DNA from: a virus
Length of the DNA: 28,503 bases
Virus record (IMG/VR): IMGVR_UViG_3300044644_000265
Span: 1-28,503 of that record
Direction: 5' to 3' (one strand)
Part shown: positions 7,385-17,000 of the stretch, one piece after another
How positions within the stretch are numbered: the first letter of the stretch is position 1
Layout: each line of letters begins with the position of its first letter
Translations under genes and position numbers: made by a program
Notes under the pieces: model-generated
What the model was told of the DNA's origin: nothing
The model's database searches: none
The model's input: the letters and a program-made list of their open reading frames with translations, nothing else

Positions 7385-7591
7385 ATGCCCAAGTATCGCG
7401 CAAAGGTCAAGTGCTTCGTGGACAATGGACTGCGGGAAGTTGGCGATGTGTTTGAGTACAACGGCCCACAGAACAAAAATCTTGAGCGCGTCGGGTTTGA
7501 ACCCGAACCTGTTGAGCATGAGGATTCGGTACCGGCGCTGCGCCGGCCCGGTCGGCCTCGCAAGACGGCGATTACTGAACGCATGGACTGA
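7385..7591 (+). CDS. Small basic head-module protein, unknown function
   Basis: 68 residues starting with an excellent AGGAG site six bases before the ATG. The N-terminal half (MPKYRAKVKCFVDNGLREVGDVFEYNGP) looks like a small beta domain. The C-terminus carries RRPGRPRKTAITERMD, which includes a GRPRK sequence resembling an AT-hook. It could contact DNA or simply be a charged tail. Small proteins with this opening are frequent between capsid and tail-tube genes in podoviruses, but no function is assigned that I know of. Confidence 0.7.
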   Translation: MPKYRAKVKCFVDNGLREVGDVFEYNGPQNKNLERVGFEPEPVEHEDSVPALRRPGRPRKTAITERMD

Positions 7592-7613
7592 CGGTTACTG
7601 AACTGGTGTACAA

Positions 7614-7643
7614 GGAGGGTGGTCGGGCAACCGGCCACCCTCC
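7614..7643 (+). other. Strong 13-bp hairpin with GCAA tetraloop
   Basis: GGAGGGTGGTCGG (7614-7626) pairs with CCGGCCACCCTCC (7631-7643), with one T-G wobble, around a GCAA loop of the stable GNRA class. It fills the 69-base gap between the head-module genes and the tail tube A gene. The following bases (ATCACTAGG) contain no T-tract, so simple intrinsic termination is unlikely. The next gene's AGGAGG site begins about ten bases after the stem. It may be an mRNA processing, stabilising or attenuating structure separating head from tail genes. Confidence 0.55.
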
Positions 7644-7660
7644 ATCACTAGGAGGCAGGT

Positions 7661-8341
7661 ATGGCATCAGAAGTCGAAATCTGCAATTTGGCACTCGCGC
7701 ACCTTGGCGATGAGGCAACAGTCGCCAGCATTGATCCGCCAGAAGGATCGGCGCAAGCAGAGCATTGCGCCCGCTTCTATCCGATTGCCCGCGACGGGCT
7801 GCTCCAAATGCATCCGTGGAACTTCGCGTCCCGCCGCGTGTCGCTGGCATCGGTCACGATGCCATACACGATGTGGCAGTACGCATACGCATGTCCTGGC
7901 GACATGATGGTTGCCGTGTCCGTGCTGCCGCCAGAGGCAGAGAACGATTACGCGGTGCGTGCGTATCCCGCCGACCGACACGGTTTCGGAGCTACGAATC
8001 CGCCCATCACTAACGCTGGTGTCTATGTGCCGCAGGAATACGTGATTGAGACGGACACGCTCGGCAACAAGGTCATCTACACGAACCAAGAGAATGCGCT
8101 GCTTCGATATCAGGCGCTCGTGACGGACCCGACCAAGTTCGATCCGCTGTTTGTTATGTCCTTGTCATGGCACCTTGCCGGCATGCTGGCAGGTCCGGTC
8201 ATCAAGGGCGGAGAAGGAGCGGCAGAAGGCAAGCGTTGCGCGCAAATGATGCTTGCGTACTTGCAGCAGGCCCGTGCATCCGACGCCAACCAGCGCAACG
8301 TACGTCCCGAACACATCACGACCTGGATGAGCGGACGGTAA
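7661..8341 (+). CDS. Tail tubular protein A (T7 gp11-like adaptor)
   Basis: 226 residues. The opening MASEVEICNLALAHLGDEATVASIDPPEGSAQAEHCARFYPIARDGLLQMHPWNFA is a clear signature of tail tubular protein A, the adaptor ring between portal and nozzle. The central VIETDTLGNKVIYTNQENALLRYQALVTDPTKFDPLFVMSLSWHLAGMLAGPV is also typical. It is slightly longer than T7 gp11 (196 residues). AGGAGG precedes the ATG, and tail tube B follows after three bases. It acts in the assembled virion, completing the head and docking the nozzle. Confidence 0.93.
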   Translation: MASEVEICNLALAHLGDEATVASIDPPEGSAQAEHCARFYPIARDGLLQMHPWNFASRRVSLASVTMPYTMWQYAYACPGDMMVAVSVLPPEAENDYAVRAYPADRHGFGATNPPITNAGVYVPQEYVIETDTLGNKVIYTNQENALLRYQALVTDPTKFDPLFVMSLSWHLAGMLAGPVIKGGEGAAEGKRCAQMMLAYLQQARASDANQRNVRPEHITTWMSGR

Positions 8342-8344
8342 ATC

Positions 8345-11300
8345 ATGGCTTCCACGCGTATCTACTTCCGTTCGTTTGCGGGCGGCGAGATGTCGCCAGA
8401 GATGTTTGGTCGTGTCGATGACGTGAAGTACCAAACTGGTGCAGCGCGCATGCGGAACTTCATTGCCATGCCGCAGGGTCCGGCAGAGAACCGCCCTGGC
8501 ACCAAGTTTGTGCGCGAGGTGAAGGATTCAACCAAGCGCACCAGGCTGATACCGTTCACATACAGCACAACGCAGACGATGGCGATTGAGTTGGGCGCTG
8601 GCTACACGCGATTCCATACACAGGGAGCAACGCTAACGCCAGGTTCTCCATCTGCATATGTTGCCGGCGGAACGACAGTCACGGTAACGCAATCGGCACA
8701 GGCAGCCGTAACGATGCTGCAATCGAAGTCGGCAACCGTAACGATCACAATTGCATCTCCTGCGCAGATCAATTGGACGGGACACGGATTGTCAAACGGC
8801 ACAATTGTGACGTTTACAACTACTGACGCGCTGCCAAACGGAATTGACGTTGGAACAGAGTATTTTGTCGTTAGTGCGGCCGCCAACCACTTCAATGTGT
8901 CGCTAACAAGCGGCGGTACTGCAGTCGATACAACTGGCTCGCAATCGGGAACGCATAGGGCAAGCACGGGAACGCAGGTTACTTGGACTTCACACGGTTT
9001 ATCAGATGGACAAGAAGTGCTGTTCAGCAGTTCCGGAAGTCTGCCGTCTGGTCTGACGCAAAACACTTCGTACTATGTCCGAAACGCTGCTACGAATACG
9101 TTTCTGATTGCGACCATTCCTAATGGTCCTTTGGTTTTGACCACAACTGGAGGCAGTGGAGTTCAGACGGCAAGTACGCCAGCACTTATCAACTGGACAT
9201 CGCACGGACTTGCAAATGGAACTGCAATCGGATTCACGACAACCGGCACGCTCCCAACAGGAATGCTGCCTGACACCGTGTACTACGTGAAGAACGCCGC
9301 CACGAATACGTTCCAAATTTCTCTTTCAAGTGGCGGAACACCAGTAATCACAACCACTGCTGGCAGCGGAACGCATACGGCATCAATCCCATACAACGTA
9401 GGATCGCTCGTTTCGCAGGGCGGAACAAATTACTACTGCATTGCCACGGCAATCAACAAAACGCCTCCGAATGCGACGTATTGGTATCCGTTGCCATCTG
9501 GCGTCTATGAAATCCCGAACCCGTATTCCGAGGCGGACCTGTTCGACATCCATTATGTGCAGAGTGCCGATGTCCTCACGCTAGTACATCCAAATTACGC
9601 TCCACGTGAACTGCGAAGAAATGGCGCGACAACGTGGGTTCTGTCAACGATCAACTTCGCCGCACCGCTATCGCCACCGAGCGGACTGACGGCAATCAAG
9701 ACTGGAACCGGAACCGGATATGTTTATCAGTATGTGGTCACGGCTGTTGATTCTGACCTGATTAGTGAATCGGCGCAAAGTTCATCTGTCAGTGTCAACC
9801 TAGATTTTGGAACCGCTGGAAGTTACGTGACGATCCAATGGACAGCCGTTCCTGGAGCTTCTAGGTATCGCGTTTACAAGTTGCAGGGTGGCTTGTATGG
9901 GTTCATCGGAGAAACCGATGGCACATCCATCATCGACAATAACATTGGGCCAGACATGGGCGTTACGCCGCCCATCTATGACACCGTGTTCAACAGCGCG
10001 AACAACTACCCGGGCGCGGTCAGTTATTTCGAACAGCGTCGAATCTTCGCAGGCACGAACAATGCTCCGCAGACGATGTTGATGACGCGCAGCGGAACGG
10101 AATCGGACATGTCGTATTCGATTCCGACCGAGGAAACGGATCGAATCAAGTTCCGTGTGGCTGCGCGAGAGGCAAACACCATTCGCCACATCGTTCCGCT
10201 TACGCAGCTCTTGGCGCTTACCAGTGCCGCGGAGTGGAGAATCAGCCCGGTCAACAGCGATGTCATTACGCCGACAACGATTTCGGTGCGTCCGCAGTCA
10301 TATATCGGCGCAAACAATGTGCAGCCGTCGATTGTGAACAACACGGTGATCTATTGTGCGGCGCGTGGCGGTCATGTCCGCGAACTTGGCTATTCGTGGC
10401 AGGCAAGCGGCTTCGTTACTGGAGATTTGTCACTCCGTGCAGCACACCTGTTCGACAGCCGTGACATCACTGACATGTGCTACAGCAAGTCTCCGCAGCC
10501 ACTCCTGTGGTTCGTATCGAACAATGGGTATCTGCTGGGCCTGACGTATGTGCCGGAGCAGCAGGTCGCTGCCTGGCATTGGCACGATACGGATGGCACC
10601 TACGAATCCTGCACGGCAATCGCTGAGGGTAACGAGGACGCGCTATACGTCATTGTGAAGCGCACGATCAACTCGGTCACGAAGCGATATGTCGAGAGGT
10701 TTGAAACCCGACAAATTACGGACCTTGAGGACTGTTTCTTTGTGGACTGTGGTCTGTCTTATGATGGCACGAACACAACGGCAACAACAGTCACGGTGAC
10801 TGGCGGATCAACTTGGGGGCCGGCAGACACGCTGACGGTGACTGCATCCAGCGGCATCTTCGTGTTCCCAGGCACGAGCGATGTGGACGATGCCATCGTG
10901 CTTACTGGCAGCGATGGAGTGCAATATCGACTCACGATCTTGTCTACTACCAGTAGCACCGTGGCTACGGCGCGAGTGGACAAGGTGATACCAGCTGCGC
11001 TTCGTAGCGTGGCTACCGCAGTTTGGGCGTTCGCACGCAACAGCGTCAGTGGTCTGTCACACCTGGAAGGCAAGACGGTCAGCATTCTGGCAGACGGGGC
11101 GGTACAGCCGCAGGAAACGGTTGTGTCTGGCAGCGTCTCGTTGGATCGTGCGTTCACCGTGATTCATGTCGGATTGCCATACGAGAGTGACCTGCAAACT
11201 TTGCCATTGACCATCAACATTGACGGCGCTGGACAGGGGCGGCGCAAGAACATCAACAAGGCGACGCTTCGCGTGTTCCAGTCGAGTGGCATCTTTGTTG

Positions 11301-11500
11301 GCCCGGATGCCGACAATTTGGTGGAAGCCAAGCAGCGCAGCACGGAACCGTATGGCAGCCCACCCGCGCTCAAGAGCGATGAGGTTGATGTGGACTTGAT
11401 GCCGAAGTGGGCAAATAGCGGTCAGGTATTTATTCGTCAGCTTGATCCACTGCCGTTGAGTGTGGTCGGTTTGACTCTTGAGGTTGTGATCGGAGGCTAA
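8345..11500 (+). CDS. Tail tubular protein B / nozzle (T7 gp12-like), enlarged by repeat insertion
   Basis: 1051 residues, against 794 in T7 gp12. The N-terminus (SFAGGEMSPEMFGRVDDVKYQTGAARMRNFIAMPQGPAENRPGTKFV) and the region from about residue 555 (NNYPGAVSYFEQRRIFAGTNNAP, LLALTSAAEWRI, YVPEQQVAAWHWHDTDG) are standard nozzle sequence. Inserted are three 70-residue repeats (residues 142-351), a short NYYCIATAINKTPP-type segment, and a fibronectin-III-like domain (WTAVPGASRYRVYKLQGG). The insert region has lower GC than the N-terminal coding part. The nozzle forms the distal tail tube, so the inserts probably project from it and could contact the cell surface or tailspikes. Confidence 0.93.
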   Translation: MASTRIYFRSFAGGEMSPEMFGRVDDVKYQTGAARMRNFIAMPQGPAENRPGTKFVREVKDSTKRTRLIPFTYSTTQTMAIELGAGYTRFHTQGATLTPGSPSAYVAGGTTVTVTQSAQAAVTMLQSKSATVTITIASPAQINWTGHGLSNGTIVTFTTTDALPNGIDVGTEYFVVSAAANHFNVSLTSGGTAVDTTGSQSGTHRASTGTQVTWTSHGLSDGQEVLFSSSGSLPSGLTQNTSYYVRNAATNTFLIATIPNGPLVLTTTGGSGVQTASTPALINWTSHGLANGTAIGFTTTGTLPTGMLPDTVYYVKNAATNTFQISLSSGGTPVITTTAGSGTHTASIPYNVGSLVSQGGTNYYCIATAINKTPPNATYWYPLPSGVYEIPNPYSEADLFDIHYVQSADVLTLVHPNYAPRELRRNGATTWVLSTINFAAPLSPPSGLTAIKTGTGTGYVYQYVVTAVDSDLISESAQSSSVSVNLDFGTAGSYVTIQWTAVPGASRYRVYKLQGGLYGFIGETDGTSIIDNNIGPDMGVTPPIYDTVFNSANNYPGAVSYFEQRRIFAGTNNAPQTMLMTRSGTESDMSYSIPTEETDRIKFRVAAREANTIRHIVPLTQLLALTSAAEWRISPVNSDVITPTTISVRPQSYIGANNVQPSIVNNTVIYCAARGGHVRELGYSWQASGFVTGDLSLRAAHLFDSRDITDMCYSKSPQPLLWFVSNNGYLLGLTYVPEQQVAAWHWHDTDGTYESCTAIAEGNEDALYVIVKRTINSVTKRYVERFETRQITDLEDCFFVDCGLSYDGTNTTATTVTVTGGSTWGPADTLTVTASSGIFVFPGTSDVDDAIVLTGSDGVQYRLTILSTTSSTVATARVDKVIPAALRSVATAVWAFARNSVSGLSHLEGKTVSILADGAVQPQETVVSGSVSLDRAFTVIHVGLPYESDLQTLPLTINIDGAGQGRRKNINKATLRVFQSSGIFVGPDADNLVEAKQRSTEPYGSPPALKSDEVDVDLMPKWANSGQVFIRQLDPLPLSVVGLTLEVVIGG
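8768..9397 (+). repeat. Three tandem 210-bp units encoding 70-residue repeats in the nozzle protein
   Basis: Units begin at 8768, 8978 and 9188 (residues 142, 212 and 282), an exact 70-residue spacing. The consensus is roughly xNWTxHGLxNGTxxxFTTTG, then xLPxG, YYVxNAATNTFxIS, a GG step and GTHTAS at the end. DNA identity between units is modest, so the repeats are old and kept at protein level. The HGLxNG...TYxVxNxxxNTF pattern resembles the beta-barrel FCCH-type modules often predicted in phage tail proteins. Units 2 and 3 look more alike than unit 1. Confidence 0.85.
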
Positions 11501-11501
11501 T

Positions 11502-12260
11502 ATGGGATTCGTCGTAACAACGCCTGGGAAGGGATTCAGTTATCCGGGATTGGATAACACGCTATTGACCCAATCGAAAATCCCAGAAATCGCGTCCATG
11601 CAAAACGAGGCGGCGTTGACCGCAGCGCAGAGCGGTGGTGCTGGGACCGGATTCAATATGGGTCAGTTTGCGGAGGCCATGACGGTTGCTGGCCCGATCA
11701 TGGCGATTCTTGGCGCTGCCAACAGTGCCATCGGCTCGTATTACACGGCGCAGAGCCAGCAGAACCAACTCAAGATGCAGGCGCAGAATCAGGCGTTCGC
11801 AGCCGAGATGGCGCGTGTCAATCAGGGCATGGCGCGGTTTGCTGCCGGCGGAATCATGCGCGAGGGGCAGGAGCGCGTCGGTCGCTACACAATGCAGGCG
11901 GGGCAGGCCCGTGCGTCTGCCAAGGCTGCGCTTGCGGCTCGTGGAGGCGTGTTGAGCGAAGGCGCGCCGGCAGAGATTCTCGGCAGCATGGATTTGGTCA
12001 AGGAGATCGACAAGCTTTCCATGAGCGCGGCCAATGTCAGGGCAGCTGAGGCGGCCAAGTTGCAGGCATTCAACATCGGTGTCGGTGCAACGATGGCTGA
12101 CATCTCTGCGCAGAACCTTCAGGCAACTGCCAGCACGATCTATCCTGGGCTGTCGCTCAGTACAAGTCTGCTCGGCAGCGCAACCGACATTGCTGGATCG
12201 TGGGCGCGCAATAGGCGCATTGAGGAACTTCTGGCTGGCGTTTCTACGCAGAGGATGTAA
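11502..12260 (+). CDS. Internal virion protein (T7 gp14-like ejection protein)
   Basis: 252 residues. In T7-like virions gp14 is ejected first and forms an outer-membrane pore for DNA entry. The sequence has a hydrophobic segment around FAEAMTVAGPIMAILGAANSAIGSYYTA, followed by long helices rich in Q and A. It contains the typical block RYTMQAGQARASAKAALAARGG, then VLSEGAPAEILGSMDLVKEID and NVRAAEAAKLQAFNIGVGATMADI. CGGAGG lies just before the ATG, two bases after the nozzle stop. Position before a gp15-like and a giant protein completes the expected ejection trio. Confidence 0.87.
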   Translation: MGFVVTTPGKGFSYPGLDNTLLTQSKIPEIASMQNEAALTAAQSGGAGTGFNMGQFAEAMTVAGPIMAILGAANSAIGSYYTAQSQQNQLKMQAQNQAFAAEMARVNQGMARFAAGGIMREGQERVGRYTMQAGQARASAKAALAARGGVLSEGAPAEILGSMDLVKEIDKLSMSAANVRAAEAAKLQAFNIGVGATMADISAQNLQATASTIYPGLSLSTSLLGSATDIAGSWARNRRIEELLAGVSTQRM

Positions 12261-12262
12261 GC

Positions 12263-14008
12263 ATGCCGACCGTACCTACATCGTTCGTACCGCAGGTTGC
12301 TCCGCAGAGCGGTGGTGACATCGGACAGTTCCAAGCACCACAGGTGGCGGTAACAGAGAACCTTGCCGCTCCTCAGCAGGTGCGGTTCGGTGCAGCCATG
12401 ACGGGTGCTGGAAATCAGGTGTTCCGTCTTGGTAGTGCTATTCAGGACGGTATCGACGATGCGAAGACCAAGGAAGCCGACGTAGCGGCCGGCAGGGGCA
12501 TGCAGGCGGTGGCCGATAAGTATTCGTCCATGATCGGCAAGGATGCCGAGGTGAACTACGACGCCATGCAGGCCGAACTGTCCCAGGTGGGGCAGTCGGC
12601 GATGGGCATGCTCGACAACGACGTGCAGCGTCGGATGCTCTCCCCGATCCTTGCGCGGAACATGGGGATCTTTGAGAGCCGCATGCGCCAGCACCGCGAC
12701 AACCAAGTGAAGGTCTTCGCGGCAAATGAATCTCGCGCTCGTGCGGATTACTACGCAGCTCTTTCGATTCAGGACTTTGAAAATCGCGGCGAACTGTTGA
12801 GTGGTTACGAGATCAATCGTGGCGTGGCCCTAAACGAACTCAAGCAGGCCGCATCGCTTTCCGGCATTCCAGAGGGTTCGGCGCAGTTCACGGCAATCCA
12901 GCAGCAACTTGATACGCAACTGACGACAGGGGTGGTCAATCGACTGATGCTGGACAACCGCTACGACGAGGCTTACAAGTGGGTCGATGCCCAGCGCAAA
13001 GCTGGTAATTTGGAGCGCAGGGCGGGTGACAGCCTGATGGCATCAATTGATGCAAACCGGGATCGCTTCATGATTGATGAATATGCAACGACCATCAAGG
13101 GATATGGGCGCGTTGGAAGCCCAAATGATGAGGCCAACGACCCGCAGGAGGCTCCAGGATCGCTCAGGGACGCTTTGGACATTGCTGACGGGATCAAAGA
13201 CCCGGAGATCCGCAAAGGCGTCCAGGCGGCTCTGCGGACCCAATACGGGCAGGAGGAGGCATTGGCTCGGCAGGAATACAACTTCCTGATCGACCGAACA
13301 GAGCAGTTCCTTGCCATGCCTGGCAATGACGTGAACAAGATTCCTCCTTCCGCCTGGGGCCGGCTAAAGCCGACCGATCAGGCGCGATTCCTAAAGTCCC
13401 AGCGCGAGGTAGACGAGCTTGGAGTCATGGAAGAATTGGCACGCAATCCTTCGGTACTGACTCGCGAGTACTTGGAAGAAAACCGTGGTCGCATGACGCG
13501 GCAGACTTACACCAAGTTGCTCGGAGACATGAACGCTCCAGACAAGGTGATCGCGGCCACGCTTGACGCAGATCAGGTTGAGGCCACGTTCTTGGCAAAT
13601 GGAATGACCAGCTTGACGAACCCGAGAACGGACTCGGAAAAGAACGAATCGCTCACGCTCCGCAACATGTTCAAGGCGCAGATTGATGACATGCAGAGTG
13701 CGATGAAGCGACCGCTGAATCGAACTGAGAAGCAACGCGTACTGGATCAGGTCATCCTGCAATACAACGAAAAGGGATACGAGCCTGATTGGTATTTTGA
13801 CAACGAGATGCGACTTGGTGCCATGACCGCAGAGCAGCGTCAAACCGCGTACGTCATGGTTGGGAAAAATCGCGTTACGTTGTCGAGTGTTCCGCAATCG
13901 TTTGTGTCTAACGTGGCGTTGCCGGAGTTCCGCAAGGCGGGCGTCACAAATCCAACCATGCAGCAGATCGCCGACTATTGGCTTCGAAAGGGCAGGCCGT
14001 CCGAATGA
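12263..14008 (+). CDS. Internal virion protein (T7 gp15-like ejection protein)
   Basis: 581 residues, mostly alpha-helical and charged. The N-terminus is a flexible P/Q/V-rich arm (MPTVPTSFVPQVAPQSGGD). Segments such as DYYAALSIQDFENRGELLSGYEINRGVALNELKQAASLSGIPEGS and NRLMLDNRYDEAYKWVDAQRKAG resemble repeat-helical gp15-like proteins that form the periplasmic ejection tube. I infer the role mainly from helical character, length and place between the gp14-like and giant proteins. AGAGGA precedes the ATG, and the stop overlaps the next start as ATGA. Confidence 0.75.
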   Translation: MPTVPTSFVPQVAPQSGGDIGQFQAPQVAVTENLAAPQQVRFGAAMTGAGNQVFRLGSAIQDGIDDAKTKEADVAAGRGMQAVADKYSSMIGKDAEVNYDAMQAELSQVGQSAMGMLDNDVQRRMLSPILARNMGIFESRMRQHRDNQVKVFAANESRARADYYAALSIQDFENRGELLSGYEINRGVALNELKQAASLSGIPEGSAQFTAIQQQLDTQLTTGVVNRLMLDNRYDEAYKWVDAQRKAGNLERRAGDSLMASIDANRDRFMIDEYATTIKGYGRVGSPNDEANDPQEAPGSLRDALDIADGIKDPEIRKGVQAALRTQYGQEEALARQEYNFLIDRTEQFLAMPGNDVNKIPPSAWGRLKPTDQARFLKSQREVDELGVMEELARNPSVLTREYLEENRGRMTRQTYTKLLGDMNAPDKVIAATLDADQVEATFLANGMTSLTNPRTDSEKNESLTLRNMFKAQIDDMQSAMKRPLNRTEKQRVLDQVILQYNEKGYEPDWYFDNEMRLGAMTAEQRQTAYVMVGKNRVTLSSVPQSFVSNVALPEFRKAGVTNPTMQQIADYWLRKGRPSE

Positions 14009-17000
14009 TTCCGTTTACGCCAGACGACCGTCGAGCGCAGTTCGCACCTTCGCAGAATGTCGGCGGTGCCGTGGACCGCGACGTGCTAGACATCATCGGC
14101 GCACAACCGCAGCAGACGATGGCAGCGCAAGTCGATTACGAAGTGCCAGACATCAAGCCAGTCGATCCGGATGTTGTGGCAATCGTGAACCAGAATCAGG
14201 GTCCGCTTATGGCGTCTCTGATGGGCGCATCGCAGGTGAATCCGGATCAGGCGGCGGAAGCAAAGCGCATTGGTTCACAGATTGGTATTGGACAGGACAT
14301 CGCTTTGCGGAATATGGATGACGTGCGGCAGCGCGCATTCATGGCCGATGTACAGCGCCGCGACATTGCGCGTGCGAACCCGGTGCTTGCGGGCTTCTTG
14401 ACCGACAGAACATTTGCGAACGAGGCGAGTGACGATATTGGAACACTCGACCGTGTTGGTTCATTCTTTGCAGACATTGGCCGTGCAGCTGCCGGTAGGC
14501 CAATGTATTACACGGCTGGCGAATTGGCTCGCGGATACATGCGCGGCCAACTTGTCGCAGAGCGTGGAGAAATTGGTACGAGGGCAATCTTGGGGGAGGC
14601 AGAGGAAACAAACTTTGCTCGCGCCAAGCAAATTCAGGCCGAGATGCGTGACCTTGCCGGCGGTGGCATTCTCGCATCAACTGCCGAAGTCGTGGCGCAA
14701 AATGTGGCTCAGGCGCGAGAGGTGGTCGGCGCTGGTTTGGTTGGCGGCGCAGCAGGATCAGTGATCCCAGGCATTGGCACAATGACTGGATTTGCTGGCG
14801 GTTTGGGAACGGGCATTGTTTTGACAACGGCAAAAATGGAAGCCGGAAACCTGTACTTGGACCTTCAGGAACAGGGTATTAGCGATGACACGGCAGTTCC
14901 AATTGCTGTCGGCGCTGGCTTGCTGAACGGCGTAGTTGAAGCCGTTGGCATGAAGGTTGCCGCAGCTCCGTTTCGACAATTGGCAGTGCGCGTGATGCGC
15001 GAGCAAATTGCAGAAGCAATACAGAAGCCGACGATGCGCGCCGCGCTGGCGGCAGCCGGCAAGGCTTATGTTGTCCAGGTCGGATCAGAGGCGACAGAGG
15101 AAGGTTTGCAGGAGATTGTGAACATTGCCGGCGAGGAACTTGCCAAGGGCATGGAGGGCATCGACAGCGAAACGACCATGCGCGATGCGGCCAAGCGAGT
15201 GCTGGATTCGTTTGTGCAGGGAGCAATGGGCGGGTCCATTCTTGGCGGTATCGGCCCAGGCGCGAACCTGTATGTTGATTTGCGGCGGGCTAACAAGGCC
15301 ACGAAGCAGACGCGGTTCTTCGATGATCTTTCAAAGAACGCCACCGAGTCAAAGCTCAAGGCGCGAGATGCTGGAGCATACGAACGGTTTGTGGCAGCAA
15401 CGGCTGACGGAACCGGCGCGGACACGGTGTTTGTTGATGGCGCAACCATTCGCGACGTGCTGACGCAGGCCGGAGTGACTGACACGCAACTGGACGCCAT
15501 CATTCCTGGCATGGCGCAGCAGGTGCGTCAGGCCGTCGAACTTGGCAACGACGTGACGCTGCCAACCTCGCAGTTTGCGGCGCGTTTAGCCGGCACGAAG
15601 TTGGGAGACGCACTAATGCCGCATATGCGCCTGTCGCCAGATGCGATGAGCGCAATGGAGGCGCAGCAGTTTGAACAGAGCCGCGAGGCGTTGGTTGAGG
15701 AGGCTCGTGCCCTGCTTGATGCCAAGACCGAGGCAGAGAGTGCATTTGTTCAGGAAGCGGATCAAATCGCATCCAGCATGCGCGACAGATTGGTGGCTGC
15801 TGGTCGTGATCCTGCAATGGCTGAAGTTGAAGCACTTGTGCATCAGGCATTCGTGGTGACGCAGGCTGCACGTCGCGGGATGACGCCGTCCCAGTTTGAG
15901 GCCGAGAGCGGACTTCGCGAGATTGTTGGTGTTCCACAGGTTGGCGCTCCGATGGAGCAGGCGGCCATACCAAAGCCATCGGCGCGAGTCGTTGAACTTC
16001 TGCCTACGTCACAGGTATTGGATGAGCGAGGTTTCGGACCTATTACGCATCCTGTTGATGGCGACGAGGTTGCAGCTGGTCGGGCCATGCGCACGGTTCT
16101 TGGCGGCATTGATGTGCCACGCAAGTATCTAAAAACTCAAGAGGCGTTCGATTATCTGCTGGGTGCTATCAATCAGGTATTGCTGAACAAGAGCAAGGAT
16201 TCGGCAGACTATGACCGGGCTGCTGCGTCAATGGGCCGCGCACTTCGTACTGATCTTGCGACCGTGGATGACATCGTCATCTCGGCGAAAAAGCTCGGCT
16301 ATGCCGGCATCGACCAGGATTTTCGGATTGAGACAGAGGACACGCTGACGAAGACCGATGTGATGGAGGTGCTGGATCAGATTCCGATTGCACCAGAGAT
16401 GTTCGACCAAGCCGCCCGCATCGACGCTGACTACCTCGCGGCCGTTGAGCGCGGCGACATGGAAGCGGCGCAGCGCATGGTGGACGAGGCGGCAAAGGCA
16501 AGTGGACTAACGGAAATTGTTTGGCGTGGAGATCGTAACGCAGCACAAATCACGGAATATCGGCGAGGCGCACGACGAGAACCTGGAATCTTCACGACTA
16601 CAAATCAGTATGTCGCTGACAAATACGCTGGCAAAGAAGGTGGTGCCAGACGCTTCTATGTTGGCGGACGAACGCTTGACTTGACAAATCAAACACCAAA
16701 AGTCATTGCATGGATTCGTAAATGGTCTGAAGATGGGAATTGGGATTTTGTTGATCGTGCTTCTGGAGAATCCGTTACTCCTGAAGACGCTGTTATGAGC
16801 GGTCGCCTTTATAACTGGGAAGGAACATGGAGCGGACAAAGGTGGAAAGATATTCAGGCAACCGCTGCGGAAGATGGATACGACATTGTCAAGTTGATTG
16901 ATGAGGACAAGGATGCGGTAGATGGAACATTTATTTCTACCGTTGTCTTGAACGAGAACAAGATCAAACTCGCAGACCCCGTCACCTACGACGAGCAGGG

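Noticed and set aside
13978-14004. TTG start giving nine more residues to the giant protein
   Set aside because: ATG 14005 overlaps the previous stop as ATGA, the arrangement used repeatedly in this operon.
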